DNA of 64,000 nucleotides, taken from assembly GCA_963739985.1 (NCBI GenBank), contig CAVUCE010000008.1, positions 372,001 through 436,000 on the forward strand, read 5' to 3'. Shown here piece by piece: positions 44,740-54,390 of the stretch. The notes under the pieces are model-generated. The model saw nothing but the letters and a program-made list of their open reading frames with translations, made no database searches and had not been told where the DNA came from. Both the position numbers and the translations under genes were made by a program. This DNA comes from CAVUCE01 sp963739985 (GTDB lineage Bacteria; Bacteroidota; Ignavibacteria; Ignavibacteriales; Ignavibacteriaceae). Numbering within the stretch: the first letter of the stretch is position 1; each line of letters opens with the position of its first letter.

Positions 44740-46641
44740 TTATTTTAATAGCATAATTTTTCTGGTTGAGTAAAAACTTCCTGACTGCATTTTTACAAAA
44801 TAAATTCCGCTAGCTAATTTATTTGCATTAAAATTTATAGTGTAACTTCCAGCAGGTTTTTCTTCATTTACTAATTCTCTAACTTTGTTTCCAAGTACAT
44901 CATAAACATCAATGGTTACATGACTTGTTGCAGGTAACTCATATTGAATATTTGTAGAAGGATTAAAAGGATTAGGGAAATTCCGGGAAAGGTTAAATCC
45001 CTTAGGTAACAAATTAGTTTTCTGATTCTCTTTTTCTATACCCGTTACAATAATGTCGGGAGACAGATTTCGATTAAGCATAAGCATTGAGGCATCAGCA
45101 ACTAAATATTTTCCGCTTTCCAACTTTGAATTATCTAATTTTAGTACTGTTTGTTTTCCCTTGGAAAGATTTACAGTACCGATTTTCTGCCAGCCTCTTT
45201 TTGATAAAACACTCTGATCGAAATTTATCTTTGTCGAATCGGAATCAGAATAAATTGTATAAACTGCATTCTTTGTCCATGGAGTATTAGGAACGTTATA
45301 AATAAAGACGTCGTAATAAGCTGGATATTTAACATCAAAGTTATACGAAATAGATGTTAAATTAGAAATATCATTTGTTCTTAAAATACCATCTTTAAAT
45401 CCGCGCATCTGGTAAAACTCCCAGTTCCCTATTTTACTAGCATTACCGTCATCTTCGTTTATTACCTCAGCTTTTGGGCGCCATTCATTTCCACCGCGTT
45501 CGGGTACTAATGCTTTATATTTATAATAAGTTGCCTTTAAAGTGTCACCAATAAGATTATTATTTTTCCTCAAACCTTCATAATAAAACCAAGCTTCCCC
45601 TTTCACTCCATTATCACGATTTGCCTTTAATACTTTTAATACATAATCCGGTGACATTACATATTCATTTGAGCCTGTTCCGATATTCAGTAGAATTCCT
45701 GCAAAAAGTTTATGTAAATTTTGAGAACCAACTTGAGCTATAGCCTTATCTAATTCGTATTTATATTCATCAAAAGTGTATCTATAAAGTTGCGGGATAA
45801 AATGATCTGCAATTCCTTCATGAATCCATGTTTGTGAATCCTGAAGATAATTATCATATGACCAAGGATAAATACTCGGACTTGAGGATACAAAAATGTG
45901 CGAGCTTTTATTTTTAACTAATTGTCTTACATTTGAATACCACTGGTTTAATTTATCCGCTCTCCATCTCATCCAGTCTGGGTTGCTATAATCTGTCGGC
46001 GGCGCTTGACCGTTATGTTCACTTTTATAAATTGCAACAGTAGTTGAATCGTATCCGCCTTCAATTGGCAATGCCGGAATACGATCTGAAAATTCTACGC
46101 CGTCAACATCATAATTATTTATCACTTCTTTAACGAGTGAATTAATAAAATTTTGAACATCCGGATTAACAGCCGACATCCAGTCGAACCCATTTTTAAC
46201 ACAAATTTTTCCGTCAGCGGTTCTAAGAGCCCATTGAGGATATTTGTTTAAGATTACGCTATTATTTGGCGGGTTATCACCGGAATACCAAGCAGCAAAG
46301 CCATATTCAAACCAAGGATAAACTTCAATCCCTACTCGATGTGCTTCTATAATAACTTGTTTCAAAGGATCTCTCCCTGTGAAATCCGGTTTTATGGAAG
46401 TTCCAAATAAACTATCCATAACCGAACTTTGATATAAAGTGTAACCACCATTCCATACAGATGGAAGAACTACATTTACACCGATAGAAGCAAGATAGTC
46501 CATGGCATCAGAAATATTTTGATCCGTAAATAAAACATCGCTATCCACATTTGTTAATTTTACGGCTCTAAATTCTTCTAAGGCTTGGGGATAAATCGAA
46601 AGAGAAAAAAGGGATAAGATAAGTAAAAATAGTTTCTTCAT
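44740..46641 (-). CDS. GHL10 (family 10-like) glycosidase with golvesin-like domain and T9SS signal, copy A
   Basis: The 633-residue protein has a signal peptide (1-19), a GHL10/DUF187 barrel (about 21-370; EFRAVKLTNVDSDVLF and GVEVYPWFEYGF-like strands), a golvesin/xanthan lyase-like sandwich (about 390-540; KIGTVNLSKGKQTVLKLD) and a type A T9SS sorting domain (LSRNFPNPFNPSTNI). In the strand DGVEFSDRIPA, Ser replaces the first Asp of the DDR present in copies B and C, so activity may differ. The WL of VWLTNVDS in the other copies is also altered here (VKLTNVDS). GHL10 proteins act on polysaccharides; substrate unknown. It is the third of three tandem copies in transcription order. Confidence 0.92.
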   Translation of the reverse strand: MKKLFLLILSLFSLSIYPQALEEFRAVKLTNVDSDVLFTDQNISDAMDYLASIGVNVVLPSVWNGGYTLYQSSVMDSLFGTSIKPDFTGRDPLKQVIIEAHRVGIEVYPWFEYGFAAWYSGDNPPNNSVILNKYPQWALRTADGKICVKNGFDWMSAVNPDVQNFINSLVKEVINNYDVDGVEFSDRIPALPIEGGYDSTTVAIYKSEHNGQAPPTDYSNPDWMRWRADKLNQWYSNVRQLVKNKSSHIFVSSSPSIYPWSYDNYLQDSQTWIHEGIADHFIPQLYRYTFDEYKYELDKAIAQVGSQNLHKLFAGILLNIGTGSNEYVMSPDYVLKVLKANRDNGVKGEAWFYYEGLRKNNNLIGDTLKATYYKYKALVPERGGNEWRPKAEVINEDDGNASKIGNWEFYQMRGFKDGILRTNDISNLTSISYNFDVKYPAYYDVFIYNVPNTPWTKNAVYTIYSDSDSTKINFDQSVLSKRGWQKIGTVNLSKGKQTVLKLDNSKLESGKYLVADASMLMLNRNLSPDIIVTGIEKENQKTNLLPKGFNLSRNFPNPFNPSTNIQYELPATSHVTIDVYDVLGNKVRELVNEEKPAGSYTINFNANKLASGIYFVKMQSGSFYSTRKIMLLK

Positions 46642-46692
46642 AAAAGACTAACTTCCGTTTGCGTGGTATGAAGCATTTTTAATACCGCGTTA

Positions 46693-48594
46693 TTATTTTA
46701 GTAAAATCATTTTGTGAGTTTTGGTAAATTGCCCGGCTTGAAACTTGTAGAAATATACACCACTCGATAAATTATTAGCATCAAACCTAACAGAATATTC
46801 TCCAGCTTGTTTTTGAGAATTTACCAGTTCTTCTACTTCTCTTCCGAGTATATCATAAACTAAAAGTTTAACATGCGCACTTTTGTTTATACTATATTTT
46901 ATAGTCGTACTCGGATTAAAAGGATTGGGATAATTGTTTGAAACTTCAAAATTAGAAGGAATATTTTTTTGAGTATTTTTATCATCGCGCACTGCTAAAA
47001 CAGCATCCGGCGATAATTTTCTATTAACCATCAACATTATCGCATCGGCTACAAGATAATTACCGGATTTCAAATTAGTGTTATCCAATTTAACAACTTT
47101 TTGATTGCCCGGAGAAAGATACACTGTCCCAATTTTATACCAGCCTTTTTTGGAAAGATCGCTTTGATTAACACTTACATATGAAGAATCATTTTCTGAA
47201 TATAGTGTATAATTTCCATCAGGTGTCCACGTAGTATTTGGAGTTCTGTATGAATAAATATCATAATAGGCAGCCGCGCCAACATTAAAATTATATGTAA
47301 TTGAAGCGTAATTTAAAGTATCTGAGGTCCGTAAAATCGCTCCTTCGTAACCTTTCATTAAATAAGTAGACCAATCGCCTACAAGATTAACTGTACTATC
47401 GGTCTCATTTACTATTTGCGCTTTTGGTCTCCAAATTTTCCCATTTCTAAATGGAAGAACTGCTGGCTCCTGATAAAAATGCGCCTTCAAGAAATCTCCT
47501 ATAGCATTGTTATTAGCTCTCAAAGCTTCATAGAAGAAGAAACATTCTCCTTTGGCACCTTTATTTCTTGTAGCGGTTAACATTTGTTGAAGAAAAGTTG
47601 TATCAACAACGTAGCTGCCAATTTTAGCCAAAATACCGGGAGAATAATTATCAGGAATATATTGACCTACATTATTCCAATTTGTATTTAATGCATAATT
47701 AAAATTACTAATATCATACTGATATAATTGAGGAATTACATTATCAATCAAACCTTGCTGAACCCATGTTTTAGAATCCTGAAGATACTCTCTATAGCCC
47801 CATGAATAAGGAGTTGGGGATGTAGAAAGGATTAAATTTTTGCTGCGGACTTTTACCGAATCATGCAATCTTGAAAGAAATTGAGTCAATTTATCTGCGC
47901 GCCATTTCATCCACGCTGCATTGGTATAATCAGTCGGTGGAGTTTGTCCGGAATGTTCAGATTTGTAAATAGAAACGGTAACGGAATCATAACCTCCTTC
48001 AACAGGCATTGCGGGCAATCTGTCATCACCTTGGACTCCGTCAACATCATAATTATCCATTACTTCCGTCATCAAGGATAGCATGAAATTTTGAGCATCC
48101 GGATTTATTGCAGACATCCAATCAAAGCCGTTTTTAACAACTAATTTTCCCGTATTATCTTTAAGCGCCCAATCCGGGAACTTAGCAATTATATGTCCGC
48201 CGTTATCACTATATGAAGTTGAGAATCCAAACTCAAACCATGGAATAACTTCTATTCCATTTCTATGCGCTTCAATAATTAAACGTTTTAGAAAATCTCT
48301 ATTAACAAAAGAAGAATTTGGCAAAACAGGTGTATTAAAAAGATCCTGCATAACCTTACTTGGATATAAAGTATATCCTTTATTATAAACAACCGGAAAA
48401 ACTACATTAATACCAATTGAAGCAAGATAATTCATAGCATCGGAAATATTTTGATCTGAATTCAGAACATTGCTATCAACATTGGTTAACCATACTCCAC
48501 GTAACTCTGATTTAACTTGTCCATATGTGTTTACAAAGACAAAAACAATAATCAATAAGGGAAGAATTTTTTTCAATCGAACTCCAATAATCAT
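46693..48594 (-). CDS. GHL10 glycosidase with golvesin-like domain and T9SS signal, copy B
   Basis: The 633-residue paralogue of copy A has the same layout: signal peptide, GHL10 barrel (ELRGVWLTNVDSNVL, DGVQGDDRLPAMPVEGG), golvesin-like sandwich and a type A T9SS sorting domain (VSNNYPNPFNPSTTI to KMILLK). Here the DDR motif is intact. The ATG at 48594 overlaps the stop of copy C by four bases (ATGA). An in-frame TTG at 48576, with GGAG five bases before it, would give a tidier signal peptide (MKKILPLLIIVFVFVNTYG), so the true start is uncertain. Predicted surface glycosidase; substrate unknown. Confidence 0.93.
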   Translation of the reverse strand: MIIGVRLKKILPLLIIVFVFVNTYGQVKSELRGVWLTNVDSNVLNSDQNISDAMNYLASIGINVVFPVVYNKGYTLYPSKVMQDLFNTPVLPNSSFVNRDFLKRLIIEAHRNGIEVIPWFEFGFSTSYSDNGGHIIAKFPDWALKDNTGKLVVKNGFDWMSAINPDAQNFMLSLMTEVMDNYDVDGVQGDDRLPAMPVEGGYDSVTVSIYKSEHSGQTPPTDYTNAAWMKWRADKLTQFLSRLHDSVKVRSKNLILSTSPTPYSWGYREYLQDSKTWVQQGLIDNVIPQLYQYDISNFNYALNTNWNNVGQYIPDNYSPGILAKIGSYVVDTTFLQQMLTATRNKGAKGECFFFYEALRANNNAIGDFLKAHFYQEPAVLPFRNGKIWRPKAQIVNETDSTVNLVGDWSTYLMKGYEGAILRTSDTLNYASITYNFNVGAAAYYDIYSYRTPNTTWTPDGNYTLYSENDSSYVSVNQSDLSKKGWYKIGTVYLSPGNQKVVKLDNTNLKSGNYLVADAIMLMVNRKLSPDAVLAVRDDKNTQKNIPSNFEVSNNYPNPFNPSTTIKYSINKSAHVKLLVYDILGREVEELVNSQKQAGEYSVRFDANNLSSGVYFYKFQAGQFTKTHKMILLK

Positions 48595-49718
48595 TTTAAT
48601 AATGAAGGAAACTCAGCTTTTTGTTTATAAGAATCTTTAATAATATTCGGAAAACGTTTAAGGCCTTCATAGAAGAAATAAACCTCTCCGTATATTCCTC
48701 TTTTTCTATTTGCTTCAATCATACCGGTTAATAATTTTTTTGACGGATAATAGTCGCCTACTTTAAGTAGAATACCAGGATAAAATTTATTGAAATATTT
48801 TTTGCCTATTTGATCATTAAGAGTTTCATCTAATGATTTGACATACTTATTTAATTTATAACGATAAACCTGCGGAATTATTAAATCAACGTAACCATCT
48901 TTCAACCATGTTGGCCAATCCTGTAAGTACTCTTCTTTACACCAGGGATATAAATTAGGTGCCATAGAAACAATGATATTTTTATTAAATGATTTAACAG
49001 TCTTATATATTTTCGCCATAAAGTTATTTAAAATATCTGCTCGCCATTGAACCCACGCAGAATCTTTAAAATTCTTTGGCGGAGCTTGTCCATGGTGTTG
49101 TGATTTATATAAGTTAACTGTATAAGGATCATAACCGCTTTCAGACGGCATTGCAGGAAGCCGATCATCTCCTTGAATACCATCGACGTTATAATTTTTT
49201 ACTACTTCCATAATTAATGAAAGCATAAAATTTTGAACATCCGGATTGAAACCGTTTATCCAATCAAAGCCATTTTTACTAACCAATTTACCTTCTTCAT
49301 TAATGGCCGCCCAGCTTGGTTTCAACTTAACCAATTTACCGCCGTTCATTTTAAATGAAGAAGAAAAGCCAAATTCAAACCAGGCAAATACCTTTATGTT
49401 TTTTTTGTGAGCAACTTCAATAAGTTCTTTTAACGGATCTCTACCTGTAAATTGAGTATCAATTTCTACTCCGGTAAATTTTTTCATGATTTTACTTGGA
49501 TAAGTTGTCATCGCTTTATTCCACGTAACAACAAATATTGTATTTATACCAAGTTCAGAACAATAATCAACTGCTTTTTGAATATTTTCTTTAGAGTTTA
49601 ATACATTACTATCCACATTTGTTAACCAAACACCGCGGACTGCCTTTACATCTTTTTGTGCTAACATTCCGAAATTAGCAACGAGAAGTATAAATATTAT
49701 TAAAAGACTTTTTTTCAT
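48591..49718 (-). CDS. GHL10 glycosidase, catalytic domain only, copy C
   Basis: The 375-residue paralogue has a signal peptide (1-20; FGMLAQ) and one GHL10 barrel (VRGVWLTNVDSNVL; DGIQGDDRLPAMPSESG). It ends where the barrel ends, without the golvesin-like and T9SS domains of copies A and B, so it should stay in the periplasm rather than go to the surface. It is first of the three in transcription order and overlaps copy B by four bases. This suggests division of labour: surface enzymes A and B, periplasmic enzyme C acting on imported pieces (inference). Confidence 0.92.
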   Translation of the reverse strand: MKKSLLIIFILLVANFGMLAQKDVKAVRGVWLTNVDSNVLNSKENIQKAVDYCSELGINTIFVVTWNKAMTTYPSKIMKKFTGVEIDTQFTGRDPLKELIEVAHKKNIKVFAWFEFGFSSSFKMNGGKLVKLKPSWAAINEEGKLVSKNGFDWINGFNPDVQNFMLSLIMEVVKNYNVDGIQGDDRLPAMPSESGYDPYTVNLYKSQHHGQAPPKNFKDSAWVQWRADILNNFMAKIYKTVKSFNKNIIVSMAPNLYPWCKEEYLQDWPTWLKDGYVDLIIPQVYRYKLNKYVKSLDETLNDQIGKKYFNKFYPGILLKVGDYYPSKKLLTGMIEANRKRGIYGEVYFFYEGLKRFPNIIKDSYKQKAEFPSLLK

Positions 49719-49799
49719 CGATCTACCAAAATTTAACGAAATGATATTTTCTAATTTTTAATAATTAGAAGTATTAGTTTTAATTAAATTTTCTACCAA

Positions 49800-50519
49800 T
49801 TAGAAATCAACTTTCAATCCTGCCCTAAAAGAAATAAATTGTAAGCCGCTCACATTTTCTAAATCAAGAGCAAGAGTAGGCCATAGTTCGCCGATTATTA
49901 ACTTATAATCAGCGCCAACATTCAACCAGACAGGACTAAATAAATGTATACTAAAATCTAATCCTAAATTTAACGCTCCGCTCCAATCGGTTTGCCTATT
50001 AGCCGGAACATCCAACAACGCTACTTGAGCCAACTTTCCATTTCCGGAAGTATCGGCAAATAAAGTATCTTTATAAGCGCTTCTATAATTATCCCAATAG
50101 TAAAATCCAAAGCCAAAATTAAAATTCGTTTCCAGTAAGTCTGATCTTAAAAGATTTAATTTAGCTTCGGCGCTTAATCCGGCAGCTTTAAATTTCATGC
50201 TTAGTTTGTTAAGTGGAAATTGAAATATTTGCTTTGCGCTGTTTATATTTTGAACCTCAACTTTTTTGTACAATTTACTTGAGTTCAAAGTATTAAGTTC
50301 GAAGTATTCAAATTTACCAACCCATGTCCAATCATCACTAACCGCTGCTCCGGCGTAAATCATTCCTCCCAAGGCTCCTTTAAAGCGTGTACTTAAATTT
50401 CCGACCGGAAGATTATAAACTGTACCGGCACCAATTATTACTTTGTTTTCCTGCGCAAAAATTGTTGATGCAAAAATTAAACAGAAAGTAAGACTTATAA
50501 TTATTTTATTTATTTTCAT
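49800..50519 (-). CDS. Outer-membrane beta-barrel-like protein (239 aa)
   Basis: The 239-residue protein has a signal peptide (about 1-22, ending FAQ). Alternating hydrophobic strands with many aromatic residues follow, and the C-terminus (LQFISFRAGLKVDF) ends in Phe, as is typical of barrels. No family is recognised. It is 5 bp from the next outer-membrane protein gene upstream and 81 bp ahead of the GHL10 genes, so it belongs to the glycan locus. It may be a pore, binding or assembly protein. Confidence 0.8.
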   Translation of the reverse strand: MKINKIIISLTFCLIFASTIFAQENKVIIGAGTVYNLPVGNLSTRFKGALGGMIYAGAAVSDDWTWVGKFEYFELNTLNSSKLYKKVEVQNINSAKQIFQFPLNKLSMKFKAAGLSAEAKLNLLRSDLLETNFNFGFGFYYWDNYRSAYKDTLFADTSGNGKLAQVALLDVPANRQTDWSGALNLGLDFSIHLFSPVWLNVGADYKLIIGELWPTLALDLENVSGLQFISFRAGLKVDF

Positions 50520-50524
50520 AATTT

Positions 50525-51277
50525 TTAATAAAGAAAATTCAATCCAAGATTAAAGTTTAACTCGTTCTTAAAGGGAAAACCGCTGAAACCAAAATTTGTG
50601 TTTGTAGGAATAAAATACGTGTAATGAAAACCGCCGATAATACTTACATCTGAAAAAAGTTGATAATTTGCATCTAACCCGGCTGAGACAAGTAAGGGAT
50701 TTCCTTTTTTCTTTGGTGCAAAATTTCTATAACTATAACTAAATGTGTAATTAGCTGAAGGGAAATTCTTACTCCACGATTCAACTGCGTATAATCTTTT
50801 AGTGTAAAACATAATTCCACCAGCAATAGTAGGAACAATTGTTAACTTTTTAGCTGCGGAGATATTATAGTCAATATTTAATATTACCGGAATAGCATCT
50901 AACTTTTGGACTGAGCCTATTTCAACAGATAAATTAGGATCAGCTTTTAAATCGGATTGTATTTTTGTATAATATCTATCGTTCCAAAAGCTCCAATTCC
51001 ATTGCCATAACTGATCAGTTTGAGCAATTGAATAAAGCTTGTAACCGGAGGAAAATCCTATTGAAAAATTACCGGCAAGTTTAAACTTTATTTGAACAAT
51101 TCCACCAACTGACGATGCATTAAATACATTCATTCTCTTACCAATTACGGCGCTATAATCGGAAACAATTCTAATGGATTGCAACTGAGCATTTGCAACA
51201 GTTGATGCTCCAATTACAAGAAAGAGTATAATTGTTGCTAAAATTTTATATTGTTCTTTTATTTTATCAATTACCAT
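50525..51277 (-). CDS. Outer-membrane beta-barrel-like protein (250 aa)
   Basis: From ATG 51277 the product has 250 residues with a signal peptide (about 1-32, ending ANAQ) and a strand-rich body ending FNLGLNFLY, a typical barrel terminus. The longer frame starts with TTG at 51310 and overlaps the PorV-like gene by 14 bp; the ATG is preferred because the signal peptide then has a normal length. No family is recognised. It may be paralogous in fold to the 239-aa neighbour, but I see no clear sequence identity between them. It belongs to the glycan locus operon. Confidence 0.78.
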   Translation of the reverse strand: MVIDKIKEQYKILATIILFLVIGASTVANAQLQSIRIVSDYSAVIGKRMNVFNASSVGGIVQIKFKLAGNFSIGFSSGYKLYSIAQTDQLWQWNWSFWNDRYYTKIQSDLKADPNLSVEIGSVQKLDAIPVILNIDYNISAAKKLTIVPTIAGGIMFYTKRLYAVESWSKNFPSANYTFSYSYRNFAPKKKGNPLLVSAGLDANYQLFSDVSIIGGFHYTYFIPTNTNFGFSGFPFKNELNFNLGLNFLY

Positions 51278-51296
51278 TTTTAATCCGGTAAAATTT

Positions 51297-52268
51297 TTAA
51301 TTGAACCCAAGTTGTAAAGTGAATCTTGAAATATTTCCTAAGCGTCCGTAAGCGGAATACGCAAAATCAAAACTTACTGGAACAGACAATTGCGGATCAA
51401 CGCCCAGACCCAAACTATATGTTTCTTCATCATAAAAGAATTTATAACCGCCGCGAAGAGTTATGTAATTATTCCAAGAAAATTCGCCACCAACGTTTAG
51501 TTTTTCAGAGTTATCATTAGGATGTAAAGCTTGAACTATTAATGTAACTCTATATTCTGATGCCATATCTCCAATAACTTCCATTGCGGCGCCAAGTTTA
51601 AGCACCGAAGGCATTTTGAATTCATCATTAATAAACTTTGCGTTTACACCAAAATTTTGAATACTTGCTGCAATTCTTAAAGAACCAAATCCGGTGTAAT
51701 ACAACATTCCGCCATCAAATAAAAGATTACTCGCTTTGTAAACATCTATTTTCTCTTGAGCATATTTTACTGTAACACCAAATGAAAATTTATCTGTTAG
51801 CTTTTTAGAATATGATAAACCTAGAGAAAGTGAATTTGCATCGAATGATCCGATTACATCATAAACTTTTTGTCCTGCGGCAACAACTGTTCTTGGCATC
51901 GAACCATAATCAAACATAACAAAGCCAACGCCGAATACGCCAAAATCAGTTTTAATTGAATAGCTCGAAGAATAATTTTTGATATCCGCAAGCCATGGAG
52001 AATAAGAAGCAGAAAAAGAATGAGCCATGTCTGAGAAACCTAAAGCTGCAGGATTATCAAACACCGCAGATGAGTTCACATCGGAAAGAGCGACCGATGC
52101 TTCTCCTAAAGCGGCTGTTCTTGCAGTGGCAGGAATTTCTAAAAAGGTAAACCCGGCAGTGGCGGTCTTTTTAAATGTTTGACTAAAGGTAAATTGCGAA
52201 AAAATTACTGTAAGACTTAAGAGAAATACGGTAATTCTTAATTTTATGATTAATGATTTAATGTGCAT
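51297..52268 (-). CDS. PorV/PorQ family outer-membrane protein
   Basis: The 323-residue protein has a signal peptide and the PorV/PorQ family opening GFTFLEIPATARTAALGEAS, followed by V-x-D-x-x-S-A-V-F-D-N-P-A-A-L. The rest is a FadL-like barrel rich in beta strands with an aromatic end (RFTLQLGFN). PorV shuttles T9SS cargo to the surface attachment complex; family members near TonB receptor genes may be specialised for one cargo. The frame extends to GTG 52292, but ATG 52268 gives the better signal peptide. It lies directly after the secreted partner gene of the TonB receptor. Confidence 0.87.
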   Translation of the reverse strand: MHIKSLIIKLRITVFLLSLTVIFSQFTFSQTFKKTATAGFTFLEIPATARTAALGEASVALSDVNSSAVFDNPAALGFSDMAHSFSASYSPWLADIKNYSSSYSIKTDFGVFGVGFVMFDYGSMPRTVVAAGQKVYDVIGSFDANSLSLGLSYSKKLTDKFSFGVTVKYAQEKIDVYKASNLLFDGGMLYYTGFGSLRIAASIQNFGVNAKFINDEFKMPSVLKLGAAMEVIGDMASEYRVTLIVQALHPNDNSEKLNVGGEFSWNNYITLRGGYKFFYDEETYSLGLGVDPQLSVPVSFDFAYSAYGRLGNISRFTLQLGFN

Positions 52269-52310
52269 TTTATTTTTCAAAAAGTTTGTCACTTATTTTC
52301 ATTATTAATT

Positions 52311-54344
52311 TTATCTAACAATGGCCAACTTCCCTATCTTTGTACCGAATGGAGATTCTACATGATAAATGTAAATACCGCTTTCAACATATTGCCCGTA
52401 ATCAGTAACCTGATCCCATGAAGCAATTGCACCATCACCATCAGCCACGTGGATTGTCTTAACTAAATCACCTCGAATTGTATAGATTCTAATGGTACAA
52501 GGATTAGGAACATTCACAAATTGAATTTTATCTTGAACTCCGGGTTGAGAAAATCCACCGCCTAAAACAAACGGATTTGGAACTACCAAAATTTTATCAA
52601 CTGTACTGGTTGGAGGTATTGTTGCCACAAACGGTGTTTTTGTTCTATTAGCAAAAATTGATGTTTCAAGAGGCGGTACATTATTTAAGGTCTGCACACC
52701 TTTCCACACAGATTTACCACTGTTAAAACTAGTTAAAGCATAATAATAACCTTTTCCAATATCTACAGTTGAATCAACGTAAGTATATTGATTTCCATTT
52801 AGATATTTTGAATCTCCTTTATAAACAGTATCTAAAGGAATCCAAGGACCGATTGGTAAATATCCTGAACGATAAACTATGTAGCCTTGCAAATCATTTT
52901 TTCCGTCGTAAGGATCTGGAATACTTTCTGCATCCGTTCCCCATGTTATCACATTTGCAACTGCCGAGCTTACTCTATTATAATCAACTTTAAAAGCCGG
53001 TGCAGCTGGTGGATTTGGATGAGTCAAATTGTTATCGAAAGTAAATTGAGCTCGATGAGCAGTATTTAAGAAAATATTTCTGCCGCTCTGAATTACTTCA
53101 TACGAACTATAATCAGCCGGATCTATTGCTTCCGAATAATCAACTCCATCAACCATCTCCGCAACAACAATTCTGATGGAATCACCAGGTAAAATATTGT
53201 AAGGCCCTACAGACATTAATGACCACATTCTGGATTTCTTCATAAAAACAGTATCAGCATAACTGCTAACAAAATTGGAAGTAAGTCTGATATCCTTCAG
53301 CGCTGCGTACTGAGCTTCCATGGAACCTAGATTAGTGAAAGGTCCGCTTAAATCGATAGAATTACTTGCAGCCGACCAACCGTATTGCCTGATATCATCA
53401 ATCTTACCGCTGGAATCAGGAGAAGAATATAACAATGAGAAACCTGCATAGCCAGGAGCTAAATATTCACCGGTTGGCATACCGTTGACAATAGGTCCCA
53501 TTGATGCTGCATATCCCATATCTTCGTTTACACTGGGCGTTCCGGGATAATCTACCGCTCTTCCATAAATCAATCTATTTGCTGCACTGTAATTAAACCA
53601 AGTATTTCTTGCACCTTCAGATAAGGATGGAAAAAGCACGCTCCAAGCTCTTGAGTTACATTCTAATCCATAATTGATAAGAGCATAAAAATCATACAAT
53701 GTGTCAGCTACAAATCGATCCGGAGAAACCTCGGCTCTAATTTCCGGAGAAATATTTTTTATCACATAATCAACAATGATATAATTTTCATCTTCTTTTG
53801 AACCGCTCCATTGATGAACAGTTCTTGTAACTCTAACCGGAAGCATCCTTTTTATCTGATATTCATCTGTATAATTTTTATTGTATTCCCAAACTGTTTT
53901 TAAAACTTGTTCTCCGGAATTCCCGTTTGATTTCAACCAATAATTGCTTCCATTTGGATAAACTTCTTTATTTGTAGTCACTGTATATTTAGCTGCAGCA
54001 CCTTCAGCAATTGATCCGGCGTATAGTGACCAATCTTCTACAGTAAGAATACTATCCGGTTGCCATTTTGCTCCTACATAAAGTCCGCCGGAAACCAGGT
54101 AAGAAGGGGCGCCGCCAATATTTTCACTAATCTGACTAGGATCAAATCCCGGCCAATCCAGTCCTATTCCCCTCTGACTCCAGTTGCTGAAGGATGGACC
54201 GGATTTACCGTAATTAAACGTCTCCCATAATTTACCTCTATTCAAAATTATAGAAGCTGAAGATTCAATTTGCGCGTGTAAATTATACGCACACGAAATC
54301 AAAAGTATTGAAAGTATAGTGAGATTTATTTTGTGTTTTTTCAT
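52311..54344 (-). CDS. Secreted protein paired with the TonB receptor (FlgD-like C-terminus)
   Basis: The 677-residue protein has a signal peptide (about 1-24, ending LHAQ) and a large unrecognised body (NRGKLWETFNYGKSG; repeated W/Y-rich strands). The final 95 residues resemble a FlgD-Ig/T9SS-like domain (VVPNPFVLGGGFS, TIRIYTIRGDLVKTI, ESGIYIYHVES, GKLAIVR). This C-terminus is a divergent version of the local type A sorting domain. It lies 46 bp after the TonB receptor gene and before the PorV-like gene. It may play the role that SusD has in other systems, or be a structural surface protein; no SusD/RagB motif is present. Confidence 0.85.
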   Translation of the reverse strand: MKKHKINLTILSILLISCAYNLHAQIESSASIILNRGKLWETFNYGKSGPSFSNWSQRGIGLDWPGFDPSQISENIGGAPSYLVSGGLYVGAKWQPDSILTVEDWSLYAGSIAEGAAAKYTVTTNKEVYPNGSNYWLKSNGNSGEQVLKTVWEYNKNYTDEYQIKRMLPVRVTRTVHQWSGSKEDENYIIVDYVIKNISPEIRAEVSPDRFVADTLYDFYALINYGLECNSRAWSVLFPSLSEGARNTWFNYSAANRLIYGRAVDYPGTPSVNEDMGYAASMGPIVNGMPTGEYLAPGYAGFSLLYSSPDSSGKIDDIRQYGWSAASNSIDLSGPFTNLGSMEAQYAALKDIRLTSNFVSSYADTVFMKKSRMWSLMSVGPYNILPGDSIRIVVAEMVDGVDYSEAIDPADYSSYEVIQSGRNIFLNTAHRAQFTFDNNLTHPNPPAAPAFKVDYNRVSSAVANVITWGTDAESIPDPYDGKNDLQGYIVYRSGYLPIGPWIPLDTVYKGDSKYLNGNQYTYVDSTVDIGKGYYYALTSFNSGKSVWKGVQTLNNVPPLETSIFANRTKTPFVATIPPTSTVDKILVVPNPFVLGGGFSQPGVQDKIQFVNVPNPCTIRIYTIRGDLVKTIHVADGDGAIASWDQVTDYGQYVESGIYIYHVESPFGTKIGKLAIVR

Positions 54345-54390
54345 ATAAATAATTTCATTTTTTTCTTGAGTTGAAGCAACTCATAATTTC

